DNA of 64,000 nt, from the NCBI GenBank assembly GCA_947579665.1, contig OX388348.1, positions 13,454,001-13,518,000 of the forward strand, given 5' to 3'. Of the stretch, positions 1-11,837 are shown piece after piece (position 1 is the stretch's first letter; each line of letters begins with the position of its first letter). The position numbers were made by a program, and so were the translations under genes. This stretch comes from Sympetrum striolatum (Eukaryota > Arthropoda > Insecta > Odonata > Libellulidae). The notes under the pieces were generated by a model. That model made no database searches, was not told the origin of the DNA, and saw only the letters and a program-made list of their open reading frames with translations.

Positions 1-720
1 GTATTAACATCATCTGGCAAACAAGTACAGGGAATTTAGTATTATATAGGTAAATTTGGGAGGAAGGTGGCGGCTTAAAAGAGAACTTATTTATGAAATA
101 AAGGCTCAAAAATGCAGCTCTGAACTTGGTTGATAATTTCCTGTACAGTTTCGATTGAATAGCCGTACTCGCTTATAAGATAAAATTAATATGTTTAATC
201 TTCACTTCGTGAAAAGGTGATGTAACCATCTTGAAATAAATAAATAAAAAGATTGAACATATTAATTTTATTTATTTTACGACCATGGTTTCAACCCGTT
301 TGGTCATCATCACGCGGGTTGAAAGCATGATCGTACAATACAAAAACTTTGTGCCGTATAGCCTAGAAGTGAGTCTCTATTTATCTTCATGATGGAAGGT
401 AGAGAACATACTGAAAAAATATATCTTTAATATAATTTTGCGACTGACTTCTTCATGACTGTAATATCGTGAAAGCTACTGAGTACTCTGAATGGAAATG
501 TATCTCCGAATCTGTGTCTATTCAATCATTCCATTATAAATCATATTTTCATCCTTTTTTAATGATTTTATCTATTGTTGTATATTTATACCTATATATC
601 AACCTGTTACTTTAACTCTGTTTTTAAACCATGTCTTCCAAGAAGACGTTTTATCTAAACTTGACTATAAATTGTAAATAATATATCATGTAATACCACA
701 GTACCTGATATTTTTGAGAC
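1..720. other. A/T-rich non-coding DNA with one hairpin
   Basis: No reading frame of note. The only structure seen is an inverted repeat: 181-202 and 249-270 are complementary over 22 bases with one mismatch, around a 46-base loop. A second weak pairing of GGGTTGAAA-type sequence lies at 290-325. The hairpin could be the remains of a miniature transposon, but no target duplication was found. Confidence 0.5.
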
Positions 721-791
721 GCTGGGGTAGGGGAAGAGGGACCTACGCCTCATCTACCCCAGCTAAAATAAAGAACAAGTCAAGTCAAGTC
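721..791 (+). repeat. Retroposon 3' tail (hairpin, AATAAA, CAAGT repeats)
   Basis: The sequence has a perfect 10-bp stem (GCTGGGGTAG at 721-730 with CTACCCCAGC at 754-763), then AATAAA at 767-772 and three copies of CAAGT at 776-790. A stem-loop followed by a short simple repeat is the usual 3' end of several non-LTR retroposon families. The body upstream has decayed or is absent, so the family is not assignable. The assignment as a retroposon tail is inference. Confidence 0.5.
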
Positions 792-2900
792 TTTTTGTTC
801 GCCTTTCAAATCTGTCTCAACCTGCTTTTACCATAATAATTTACTTAACTATCCGTAGGATTCACAGATTTATTCACAGAAATCCTTCCTGTTTCCCTCT
901 TGCATTGCATTTTATGCTAAGTGAAACCATAGGTTTTTAATCCCGCTTTTTTGTGCATTTTTTCATGCTCACTTTCTTCAAATTCATATGACGAAGGGTT
1001 TTATGTAAGAAGAGAATGATAATTCTCAATTTCGCCTTAATGGAAGTCGCTTTACTACTCGTATTGTAATGACTCTAATTAAGGTCTCTCCTTATGGAAT
1101 TCCGAGAAAAGGGTTACTTCTAGAGTCATAGTGTTTCACACAAGAGGACAGGTTCCACCTGTATCATTCTGGTTTATTGAGCGAAGCCTCATTCCATTCT
1201 ATTAGCTCTCGGTAGCTAATGTTATGCATTGAGTTTCAGTACTGTCTTAGAGCAAAATACTTCACAGACAATAAGATAAAATAGCTATAGTGACACTACC
1301 ACCAACAAATGCACTGACGGCTTGGGGCCGTCATTTGCAGTAACAGTAACAGACTTTGCAGACAATAACTCACTGCCTTAATTATTGACAGAATTCGGAA
1401 TTAGCGTTCGAGAATATAGGTGTTAGGATGAAGGAATGATTTTTTACTGTGCAGGAGTAGGCGTACGCCATCAAACTTAAATATAAACAGAAGTGAAAAA
1501 TAGCAGCAAGATTGGGTCTAGATTATCGGTGTTGATTGTTGCAACACAGTGCTAAATTGTTGCAACAATAATATGACATTCATTTTCATATTATGTCATG
1601 TGAAAAATTACCAAATTTAGTCTCAAATACGATATCAGTTATATTAATGTTTGTGTAAAACACCTCCTTGATGTAAGCCAATTGGCCAGTCTACAAAAGA
1701 CACACTGAACTTGTGAATATTTTTTTACGATGGATTGAAAATAAATTACTCTAAATTAGCTCTGTAAATAAATGCATGGATGCAGGGGCTCAATCGAAAT
1801 GGGAATTTATTTCGGTGTTACTCATCAAATGTTTACAAATTAAATTGCAGCGTGTTATTCAAATAAGAGGAAGGTAACCCAGGCAGTACATGCTTCAAAA
1901 ATCTTCATTACCATTTTCATTCTGCTGATGATTTTACGGGGATATGTTGATATTGTCATTCGGTGGAATTACATGCAAGAGGAGTGTAATTGAAGAATGA
2001 CTTTTAATACTCAATGACGGATCGCTTGTAATACGTAATGAGTCTGAATTTAAACTCGCCGATGTAATCATTAAAATCGGATTCGGATTAGCTCAGTTCA
2101 ACTTCGGGAAGTTTGACGTAAACAGTTTTTTGAGAAAAATGAACTGCTTAAAAACTCGATCGCTCGTCAGCACTTGGTTACCACAAACAAACATCTCTAA
2201 CCTCTTTCAAATAGACTTTTGCTTTCAGAAGAAATTGTTGGGTGAACCATTGAGAGGGTATGAGTTGCTAATGATCGTAAATGATCGAAGTCAGTCAGTC
2301 ATGATCTAAGTCAGAAAAGAGGAAGTGCAACAAGATAATTTGTTAATAAAAAGTTAGGGGAATCTAGCACATTGTTATATCCCCAAACATTATAGTAAAC
2401 TAATTCCAAACGATAAAGGAAGACAACATGGAATGACAAAACGTTATTAAAACTAATGTATAAGTTAGTAAAGTAATGAGGTTTGCCAAAGGAAAGAAAA
2501 TTTTATTCATTTATATATTTAAACAAAGAGAATACTAAAGGTCCATCATGCAAAGCCTGTGGACGGAACCTAAAATTACAAATAAAAAGGAAAAAAAAAC
2601 AACAAAAGTTGACCAAAAAAAAAGAAAACCAGCAGTCTCGAAATATAAAAAATACAACCACTAAATTATTACATTGTTATTATAAACCACTTCCATACAA
2701 CAATAAAAATCACCTTTCTAACTGCATATTTCCAAAAAAATGATTTTTTGGAACGCTCTTAATGCTTCTTGCACTGTTAAAATAATGTAGATCACTCTGG
2801 GCACGATATTTATACTACAATTTTGTAATAATATATTTCAGCTGCCTCTCACATTATCTATTATTTACCCTAGAATCAACATAATAAGTTCCACGACTAT
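792..2900. other. No recognisable feature
   Basis: A/T-rich DNA with frequent stops in all frames. The lysine-rich frame at 2483-2743 is a by-product of an A-rich stretch and matches no family I know. Confidence 0.5.
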
Positions 2901-2904
2901 TGTA

Positions 2905-2965
2905 GTTACAAAAAAATAATAATCGTCTTTATTTGGGAGAGATTGAGACTAAAAGTCTCTTCTTC
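2905..2965 (-). repeat. Retroposon 3' tail, same type as at 24.4 kb
   Basis: Read on the minus strand the segment gives a 6-bp stem (GAGACT and AGTCTC, 2945-2959), then AATAAA (complement at 2928-2933) and an ATT-rich tail. The same order and near-identical bases occur on the plus strand at 24385-24445, where the insertion boundaries can be seen. This identifies it as the 3' end of one dispersed retroposon family, here truncated at its 5' end. Confidence 0.6.
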
Positions 2966-5220
2966 CATCTAACCCATATCACATGTCACAATCAGACTGA
3001 AGGAGAAGAAACTACAGGTGGATAAGTTCTCTTTCTTTGGAAGTGTTATTTCTTGGGTTGCAATATGCTGAGATTAGGTTAAAATAGAATAGTTTTAATT
3101 GTTCAAGGAAGCTTTCGTGAACCGAAAGTAGCTTGTGAATAGAGGACTAAATAAAGGATTCAGAAAAAGGTAGGTAAAATACTTGGTATGGTGTGTGTTT
3201 TGCTGTATAGATGTTAAACGTGGGCCTTGGTATGAGGGTTTGGCGTAGATTGGATAAAGTATGCTTGATTTGGTAGGAAAACGAATACGGAGGTGATACA
3301 TAAGGCTGGGGGGAGAGGGTTTTAATCTAAGTGATGCAGAGTCGTAAGAGGAATGGGGTGGGTCAAGTATTGAGAGGAGAATGGCTCCTAAAGGAAGTCA
3401 TTGAAGGTAGAATGCAAGACTAAGGAAAATACAGAAGATGTTAGATGATATTAAGGGTGGGGTAAGCTACCAAGAAACGAAATAAATGGTTTTGAATAGG
3501 GAATATTGTGTCTTGGGAGCCTACCATATATTTAGAAATAGTAGAATTGAACGAAGAAAAAAATGAACGTATGTAACATTTAATTATGGCTAGGTAGAGA
3601 AGCCGTTTAAGAAAACACATGTAAAGTACGTTAATGCCAATATATTGGATAAAAACACATCCGTTAGACTTTTCTGGTTACCTCGCAAAACATCCCGTGC
3701 GTATAAAAATAGGGTATTTACGAGTGCGTTCGTAATTTAATTAGAGGCCCTGAAGCGAGGCTACGTTGCAGTTATCCGACGAAAAAGCCACTTTCTAGCT
3801 TATAGAAAAAAACGCAATAAATTTTCTACCGGAATAACCTGCGGCTAAGGCTACCGAGCTTTTTTCCGAGAGTACGTCTTTTCTTTTTCCGTTCGTTTTT
3901 GCTCTATCTTCTTTGTGGGAAAGAGACGATGTTATCTTGTCGCACACTCGTAGTTCCTGGAGCGCAAGGTTTCTACTCAAAATCAACGTTAGAGGATGAA
4001 TCTAAAATCACCGAAAATATCATCAGCATCATGATGTTTGTTGATGGAAACTTCGGAGAGCTAATTCTCAAATTTTGGGGGTAATGTTTGGTCTTACGAA
4101 ACCTTTCGACCTTATCCTTGTGGAAAAGAAGGTATTTTTTCTCACAAATGTTACGCAATTGTTTATCCTATAGAGTGATGATTGAAGCGGAATAAACCAT
4201 TTTTGGTTTTTATCTACTTTCATACTTTAAAATTTATTCTGATTTTCTGTATTACTAAAATAAGATAAGCTCATTACGTCTATTTCTAAAAGGTGATTTA
4301 GGACGAATTGATGTATGAAGCATAATAGTTTCACGCAATGCATATTTTTCGAATAACATATTAATTTAATTTTAAGTTGCATGTAATTTAACGATATAAT
4401 TATAGCTGCAATATAATTTTTATTTCAAAATTTCACCCACTGCTATCAGGTTGTGTGCCATACTGCAGTGTCAAGATTTCAGTAGATTTGTAAATAAATG
4501 AGAGTATTAACTTGCTTTAACTTGTTTCTTCATGCGGGAACAAAATACTTGTGCGAATGCTGAAATGATTATAAATATAAATAAAAGAAAATCCCCCTGT
4601 ATTATAAATTAATTTTAATTGCACCTGCTAGTTGTTTGGTATAATAAGATTACAACCCCTCATTACCCTGATTTTCGTTCAAATCTCTGAAGATCGCCAA
4701 CTGTGACTGTAATCCCTCGACAAGGGCAAGGCGAGGATGCTTGTACGCGCTAATGCAGACGAGCAACTTCAACTCTCAGAGCACTTGTATGTTTGCATTT
4801 CTTGTTCCTAACCCCCAGACACCTTTGACTTAATTAACCGAAATGGCACCTTGATAAATATCGCGTCTTGGACATCGCCTTACCCTTGAAGGAAGAAAGG
4901 CTTACTCCAAGTACTTCCCTATTCCCAACATAACCATTTATAACCATAATAAGTGGTCATCCAGCCTCAATGAAACTGGTCTCCTTTTCTTTTCGAACAA
5001 GAGCAGGTAAAGCTTTTCGTCGAAGTTTGTCCAGGTGAGATTGTTCCCCTATAGACTAAGGTAGGCAATTGCTTGACTTCAATCTGGAGAGATTTGTCTC
5101 CGACCATAAGCATGAATGGGTATTCTTATTTCGGTTGTTAAGAGGTTTAAGCTGCTATTATATATAATATATGAAATTATTTTATATCATATATTATCAT
5201 TATTCATTAATATATGTATA
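2966..5220. other. No recognisable feature
   Basis: Mixed A/T-rich DNA. A slightly more G/C-rich stretch at about 3660-4160 has short overlapping frames on both strands (for example 3899-4084 plus and 3795-3986 minus). None shows a domain or a splice-bounded reading frame, so no gene is called. Confidence 0.45.
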
Positions 5221-5221
5221 T

Positions 5222-5304
5222 TATTAAGACATATCTTACAATATCGTAAAATTTCAATCTTTACTCATGAAAATTTTACGATACTGAAAGATACGTCTTC
5301 TTAA
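5222..5304. repeat. Imperfect hairpin of about 83 bp
   Basis: Left arm 5222-5255 and right arm 5269-5304 are complementary over about 32 positions with small gaps. Both contain the block TATCGTAAAATTT or its complement, and both end in ATTAAGA-type sequence. The loop is about 13 bases. It may be a decayed miniature inverted-repeat element. No target duplication was recognised. Confidence 0.55.
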
Positions 5305-6284
5305 TGTTCTAATGACTTAATAATAATTTATAGAGATATTTCAATCCTTAAAAATAACCTCTACCTAGCTACCGATAATGCCGTAGCTGTTGCTAGCTAC
5401 TGGGAACAATATATTTAAAACTTTTTATTTGTGATCAGGACATATGTTTTTAAAGTATTTTCTTTTTACTGTAGAATGCAATGCTTTGATACGACAATAA
5501 ACAAATTCAGGCAAGTGAGTTGCATTAATTTCGTTTAAGATTATGTTATCTCTTATTTATTTACAAACTAAATGATCCGAATTTATTTCTGAAGGATTCC
5601 ATGTTACAAACCGAGGTGTACTATCCTTCAGTAATTTCATGTGCCCCGATTTTCCCTATTCAATGCTATTCTTTTCGCTTCCTGGTGAATTACCCCATGT
5701 CATTAATTCAATGAACAAGAAAGTGAAAACTTAGAAGAGAAACAAATGTTTTACATTCAGTATCAAAAGAAGAATACATTATACATTACAATCATCAAAA
5801 TATGGTAGCCAAACCAGTAACGATAATAAAACTTCATATATTAAATTTAATTCATTTTATATTTGAGCTGCTATTTATGAAAGTGAATGTAAGGTATTAT
5901 ATTACTTGAATAATGTTTACCGATATATTTTTGTAGCTACAGTCAACCGCGATTATTTAGTTGTTTTTCTGGGTTCATCTAATAAGAACTCCAAATATAA
6001 ATTGTATCTATAGTTCCCGAAAAAAAGGCTCTTTTTTCTACCATGCCTTATGTCTACCATAATCTCAAGAACTGGACCTTCAACGTCAAATGGAAAATAT
6101 CTTTTATCTGAGGCTTCCTTCCCTTTTTAAATATCTGCCCCTGTTGCCCCTTGCGTTTGTCCCAGTACGTCAGATTTTTTGTCCACATTTCCTTCCCTCG
6201 GAAAAAAGATGAGAATTTCATACTCGTCAAGGACCGTTCCACTATTATGCTTCAGCATTTTTTTGCCGGACCGAACCTTTTTTG
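5305..6284. other. No recognisable feature
   Basis: A/T-rich DNA. Short frames on both strands near 6050-6380 overlap each other and arise partly from the palindrome that follows. Nothing points to a gene. Confidence 0.45.
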
Positions 6285-6341
6285 GCATGCCTCATATTCG
6301 ACCATCTTCCATCTTACATGGAAGATGGTCAAGGAGGCATG
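6285..6341. repeat. Palindrome with 13-bp perfect stem and an extended outer stem
   Basis: GACCATCTTCCAT at 6300-6312 pairs perfectly with 6318-6330 across a 5-base loop. After a bulge, CATGCCTC at 6286-6293 pairs with GAGGCATG at 6334-6341. The symmetry explains the mirrored reading frames seen on both strands. No flanking target duplication was found. Confidence 0.65.
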
Positions 6342-8935
6342 TGCAAGAGATAATGAAGGCGCTGATAAGTAGAAAAGGTATTTAATTTCCAGTCGGCAAG
6401 GCGGCCCAAAGAGAGATGAGATCGATTTCCACACGTCATTAGTCACACGTGATTGTGCGTGAAGGAATTGGAACGTAGACAAGGCAACAATGCGCGTATT
6501 TATTTTCGCCAGCCGTTTTAATTAAGGGGCGGGTCAATTAACACACGGGTCCGCAGAATCCATAAATATTTACCCTATCTTTAATTAATCTGTACGAAAC
6601 GGGTATGGCTAAGGACTCTTCGGAGGGTGGCTGGAAAAAAGATTGGACCTTCAGCTCACGCACAATAGGAGTTTGTGTAGCGCTGATTGATTAATTAGAT
6701 TAGGCCCGGAGAAGTGAGTCAAATTCGGGAAGCGTTTGGGATGGTTAGGCCCTCAAGAAGCTCGAGCGGTAAACTGAATCCCCCTCTTATGTTCATGGAA
6801 GATCGTGCATCTCATGTCCCGGGTGAAAATTTTAGAAATGCAAACATTCTACTTCGTGAAAGGCTGGATTTAGCTACTTCTCCTTTTCCGAATTGAACAA
6901 AATATTTAAAAAATACTAGTACGTTCAAAAAGTTCCATAACTTATGTTTTTCCGCAGAAACGCTGAGCAGGAGAAATGGAAAATTCTGGCGGTAGATGGC
7001 GCCACATATTGCGGGTTTACCACCTACCTCGAAATTTGCAATTATAGAAACAATCCTTAAATCTTGGATTTTAAATAATAGTGCGATTGAAAATTTTTGA
7101 TTATTATTGATAATTGTATGATTATTGTATTTTTGCATATTTAAAAAAAAATTCAGTTCATATTATCTCAGTTAACAGTCTCTCATTTTATTTAATGCAT
7201 GTTTGTTGTGTGAATTTGCCAATGGGTTAATTTATTTAAAACAACTCTTGTATGAGTAACCTTTACATTTCTTAAATATTGTCTGTGCTATTTCTCAGCA
7301 CTAAACATGTGCAATATTTATTTATTTCTTTATAAATTACTGTTTGTATATATTGTGCTAATGGGTTTTTTATTTATAATTAATTTTCGGCTGTCGAAAA
7401 ATCGCTGTTATATCGAGTGAAGGTAATCTCCAAGTAGGTATTCTTCGAGGATATTTAACTTACTTGATGGTTGTCTATGAATGTATGATTTTTTCTTGAG
7501 TGCAATAAATTATTATAATTATTATTAATCACCATTCCAATGTTGTTCATGAAATTAGGTGTGATTACTACTATTCATCTATTCTCCATGTTGTAACATT
7601 TTGCCGTCTTTCAGCGAATACCCTTTCCCATATACCCTCCCACTTCCACACCCCCCTCTCTCTCTCTAACATCTAACAACGTATTTCTTATCTATTGCCA
7701 TTTCTTTCGAGCGCGGAATAGTGAATTGAGTAGACGGCTATTCCTGGAATTTATTCTCCTATTACATTTGCAGAATCTGATTGATCTCGGGGATGGATTC
7801 AGGACGCATAATATCTAGTACATACATCTTCCGAGAAGGTATTATCACTGAATTTATTCAGAAAAATAAGATGAATATTAATCTTATTTTTATATCCATA
7901 TTAAGGAAATGATATATTCTCGGTAATGTTACCCGTTGGTCTCTGCTAATCTTAAAAAATAGACGGATTTAAACCGGATTTCTTCTAATTCACGAATGCA
8001 ACCTTTTCTGCAGGGCCACTTACACTGCATGAAAACTCTAGATCAGTGTTATGGTAGTGCACGTGCCATCCGGTAGACTTGCGAGTCTATATGATCGAGC
8101 TTCGATCGAGGAATCGAGAGAGCTAATATCGTTATATTTTATTCCTTTCATCATCTTATTTGATATTTTTGTATCAAAGCAAATATATACGCAAGAGTTT
8201 CACTTATATTCATCAGCAAACGAAATATTGGTAAATTGCTAAATTTCCGGAATGAGGAAAACTAAATCTTTCCATAATGGCGGGACTTGGATTTCTCGTA
8301 AAGATATAAAATTGAACTTTTTCATTACTCTGCTTCCTCTGTCACCACAGAAAGTTTCATCTGAAATCCCAAAACTAAAGTGAGTCTCCTCTTGTGAGAC
8401 GAAAATTGATGAGATCTACATATTTCTCTATTTTGTACCAAGTGGATAAATTAAAAATATTCCATTTAACATGGTATGGTAGAAGGAACTTTTATTTAGT
8501 AACTCTGATAAAGTATTGTCATTCACACGCTGAGAGTCACAATTCGGTACGTGTCAGGGAGTGTGTATCACCAAGAAAGCACTAAATTAGAGGAATATAT
8601 TATAGGATATGAATATTATTATAGGACAGGAAACAACAATAAAAACTAGACTTATATTTACCGATACGCATTTCTACCTCGCTGAAACCATTTTCAAGGC
8701 ACGACAGACTGGAAAGAAACGTATTGGCAAATGTAAGCTGATTTCTGAGGGTTTTTGGTGTTTTTCCTATCTTAATGACATAACCATCAGCGACCATTCC
8801 TCCGTTATAATAAGCTCTAAATATTGAACAAATCATTATAACTTCCCTCAGTGGAAAAATATGTTCTAATTTCTCTTATGTTTGTGTTACCCCCATGCAC
8901 TCCTCTGAAGCTCCCCTATGCTGACTGTACAATCG
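6342..8935. other. No recognisable feature
   Basis: About 2.6 kb of A/T-rich DNA with a short pyrimidine tract near 7650. The 108-residue minus-strand frame at 6812-7138 has no recognisable motif and ends in low-complexity sequence, so it is treated as chance. Confidence 0.45.
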
Positions 8936-9337
8936 GCTGACGCCCTTAATGTCCGCAGCCGCGAGATGGCAGCACTGAAGCTCGCCCTTGAAACCATAAT
9001 CTCATATGGAGTAAATGGAAAAAACAGCACGATTCTGATACTTTTTCCCTCTTTTTCTTTGCGGGAGTAGTATATACCAAAGATGGAATTCAGAGTTAGT
9101 GATTTATCCATTTATAAGTACTTAAAACAATTGAATAAAATGGACAAATTAGTAAATCCGAAGAATAAGTGCAGGTTGCCTTCAGGGCACACCACAAGTA
9201 ACTTCGTCGCTGTGAAAAAATTATTCGTAGATCAGCGAAGTGCAATGTATTCTGCTTGGATACATAGAAAATAATTGAAATTACCAATGTTACATCTACT
9301 TTCAACTAGACCTTTTAAATTAGAATCGCAGGATTTA

Positions 9338-9459
9338 CATGGGTGGTCTGAAAAGTTTCCGACATTGCAACATTTCTTGACATGTTTTCTGAAAATTTCT
9401 GAAAATTTTCTGAAGATGTCTGAAAAATCTGGGGTCGGAAAATTTTCAGACCACCCTCG
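9338..9459. mobile_element. 122-bp miniature inverted-repeat element, mariner-like ends
   Basis: The left end reads GGGTGGTCTGAAAAGTTTCC from 9341, and the right end (to 9456) is its complement with two changes. TA dinucleotides lie immediately outside at 9336-9337 and 9460-9461, as expected for Tc1/mariner-type insertion. The interior is runs of CTGAAAATTT-like sequence and cannot code for a transposase. A half copy is kept at about 41306-41380. It sits inside the larger element, so it inserted into it. Confidence 0.65.
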
Positions 9460-9677
9460 TATATACATTTCCTGAAAAAAATCGAAGTTCCCAGAAATAG
9501 TCTCCAGGAAATGAGTAAACGGTTAAATATTGTTGAAACATACATAAATCCAAGAGTATCAAATGTTAATGACCGGCGTGGACTTAATTTCATTTTGGGG
9601 AGGCTGAAATGTGAAGTAAGGTTACACAATAAACAAACATAAAAGATAGAGTGGTATAAAAATGTATTAACCAAACA

Positions 9678-10100
9678 TTAAGTTTTAGACAGTTTCGCAA
9701 TTTTCCTTTTCGATGCACTTTCTTTAACAGCCTCCAAATTTATGAAATTTGCATGCTGTCTAATCCTCAGAGTTACATAATATTTTATTATATATGCTAT
9801 GATTTCACTTCCGTGCTCAAAGCATGAGAAAGTTATCTCTTCATCACCTTCATGTAACTCTGTAATTATGCGCTCAAGCACATCATTTGACTCACAGTGC
9901 TTTACAAATTGTTCCTCCTCTTTGAGGATGAAAGTATGAAGGTTTACATAAGGATGAACCAAAACCCACATACTTTTCAGATTTGTTAACTTTGCTACTG
10001 GATGGCAAGAGAATGCCCCTGGATGAATTAATGCTGCCTGGCAAACAGCACACTTGCTGTGTTTCTTTATCTGGTGCAATACAACGATGACCAGGCATTT
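9678..10100 (-). pseudogene. Possible P-element/THAP9-like transposase, C-terminal remnant
   Basis: A reading frame is open on the minus strand from 10100 (just after a TAA at 10101-10103) to a TAA at 9678-9680. It has no ATG at its start, so it is the end of a longer protein. Early in the frame is a CxxC pair in a KCAVCQAAL context, then a region ending EEEQFVKHCES, and a basic C-terminus (RIRQHANF... KRKIAKLSKT). A CxxC followed by this layout resembles the C-terminal part of P-element and THAP9-type transposases, and similar ends occur in other DNA transposases. No catalytic residues are present. It lies between the inverted repeats of the 8.9-11.6 kb element, which fits a transposase remnant. 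The second copy at 41 kb has lost this segment. Confidence 0.45.
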
Positions 10101-10222
10101 TTAAGATTAAGGATACCTTAAGGATATCTTAAAATATATCAAAAGTCTTCAAGCGCAGTAACGACAATGGAGATCTCCAACTCACACAACGTGGTCGCAC
10201 TTTCCAACTTACATCAACGTTA

Positions 10223-11220
10223 CCGTAGAAAGGGGTGACTTCGGCCACGCGTGCACTGCTCCACAAATTGTAAATTTGTAGTACAATAAATTATGTAGTA
10301 CTAAAATTTCATGAAGCAGCTATTTTTTCCTGCCCTTTAGAATTAAGATTGTCTTGACATATCGCCAGCAAATACGTCTTGCTTCTTTCAATATCGACAG
10401 TACAGTTGTCTTTGGGAACTAAATTGAAAATCGTGCATTCTCGAGACAAGTCTACGAAACCTCAGTCAGTTAACTTCTCTCAGTAACACTCAGCAAGATG
10501 GGAAACACTTGAAGACAATTGGAGGCCGAACAGTGCTTCTTCGTGGAAAAGAGATTAAATTAGTGGAAGTGCTGTTAATTAGTATTATGAGTATTCGTGT
10601 TATCCAAATTATAGTACAAACGTATTTGAACAGTAAAAAGTAAATGTTCAGTGCTTTGACAAAAATTCCAGAAATTGTTTGGGTTCGGAGATTCATTAGT
10701 AGAAACAAAACACTGACTCTAAAGCTTGAAAAACAATTAAAAGGGTTCGAGTGACAGTGAGTAGAAGTTTTCTACAAGAATTTTGCATTCTTTTTGTTTT
10801 TGGAGGAAAAATAATTTTTAAATGTAAAAAATTACATTTATTTTGAATATATAAATAAAGTGGAAAAATGTTATTATGAGTAAATAACTTCTTATCTCAG
10901 TACCTATTAAACGAAGATTAAATATAATAATAATTTAAAAATTTTAAAATATATTAATGGTCGTAATATTAGTCATATAGTTAATTTTATAGGCGATATT
11001 TAGGAAACATATTTAGTGGTCGAAGTCACCCCATCGGTTGGGGTGCCTAAGGCCGCTATTATTTATTTTTTAAACAAATTCCGTTGCTTAAGAAAAATAT
11101 TTAGATTTGCATGAATAAGAATTACCCTCATGTAATAAAAATTTACTGAGCATAGAGAATGTAATTGAATACAGAAGTATAAAAAATCTAAAAAACGGCC
11201 AAAGTCACCCCATTCTACGG
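10223..11220. mobile_element. 998-bp non-autonomous element with 24-bp inverted ends and TA duplication
   Basis: The ends 10223-10246 and 11197-11220 are inverted copies (22 of 24 match), beginning CCGTAGAA and containing GGGGTGACTT. TA lies just outside both ends (10221-10222 and 11221-11222). No transposase frame is present. A further short palindrome (CACCCC, GGGGTG) lies at about 11025-11043 and repeats the end motif GAAGTCACCCC. A second copy with the same order is at 41387-42392. The TA duplication fits Tc1/mariner/pogo-type movement; the specific family is inference. Confidence 0.7.
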
Positions 11221-11837
11221 TACGGTTCATCGCTGTTCAGTGATTTACGAAGAATGTTTTTACGGCGAAAAATTTACCTGTGTTTTGCACATAAAGCAAG
11301 CACCTATTCTTCGGATTTGCTAATTTGTCCGCCATATTGAAATGTTTTCTATTCAATTCAAAAGTACCTATTGATGGATAAACAATTATAATTCCATCTT
11401 TGGTAAATATTACTCTTTATTACATATGTATCATAATCGTGCTTTTTCACCGTTTACTCCATATAAGATTATGGTTTCAAAGGGCGAACTTCAGTGCTGC
11501 CATCTCGCGGATGCGGACATTAAGGGAGCCAAAAAATTTCAGCAGTTTCCAGTCCTATACTTTCTAAGTTCGTGCTCCCATGGCATACGCCTCTGGTGGC
11601 TCGAATGGTATATATCTATATTTAAATCCACATTAATCTCTCATAATTAACGCTGGTATTAGAATTTTGATTTCAGTTCCACACTTTCATTTTCCACAAC
11701 CAATTCCCATGGTATCTTTACATAATCACATGTTTAAACACGAAGTAAGCGCTGAGTAATAAAAAAAAACAATTTTTAACTCTCCTAAGCGGAAAATGTG
11801 CCTTTGATACAATTAACCTTCGTGTCAATTTCTCTTA

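Larger units (their letters stand above)
8936..11577. mobile_element. Long-terminal-inverted-repeat DNA transposon, possibly P/Galileo-like
   Basis: The left part (about 8940-9245) and right part (about 11225-11535) are inverted copies of each other. Shared blocks include CCGCGAGATGGCAGCACTGA next to the outer ends, the ATATGGAGTAAA region, CCAAAGATGGAATT and AATCCGAAGAATA. A second copy at 41185-42754 shares sequence out to the bases GTTCGTGCTC, placing the right end near 11577; the left end is not sharply defined. Inside lie a transposase-like remnant (9678-10100, minus) and two smaller TA-flanked elements. Very long inverted repeats with a P-superfamily transposase recall Galileo-type elements of flies. 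That assignment is inference and rests on a weak protein match. Confidence 0.65.

Noticed and set aside
2483..2743. Lysine-rich 86-residue frame
   Set aside because: Produced by an A-rich stretch; no domain.
3795..4158. Several overlapping frames on both strands
   Set aside because: Mutual shadows with no motif or codon signal.
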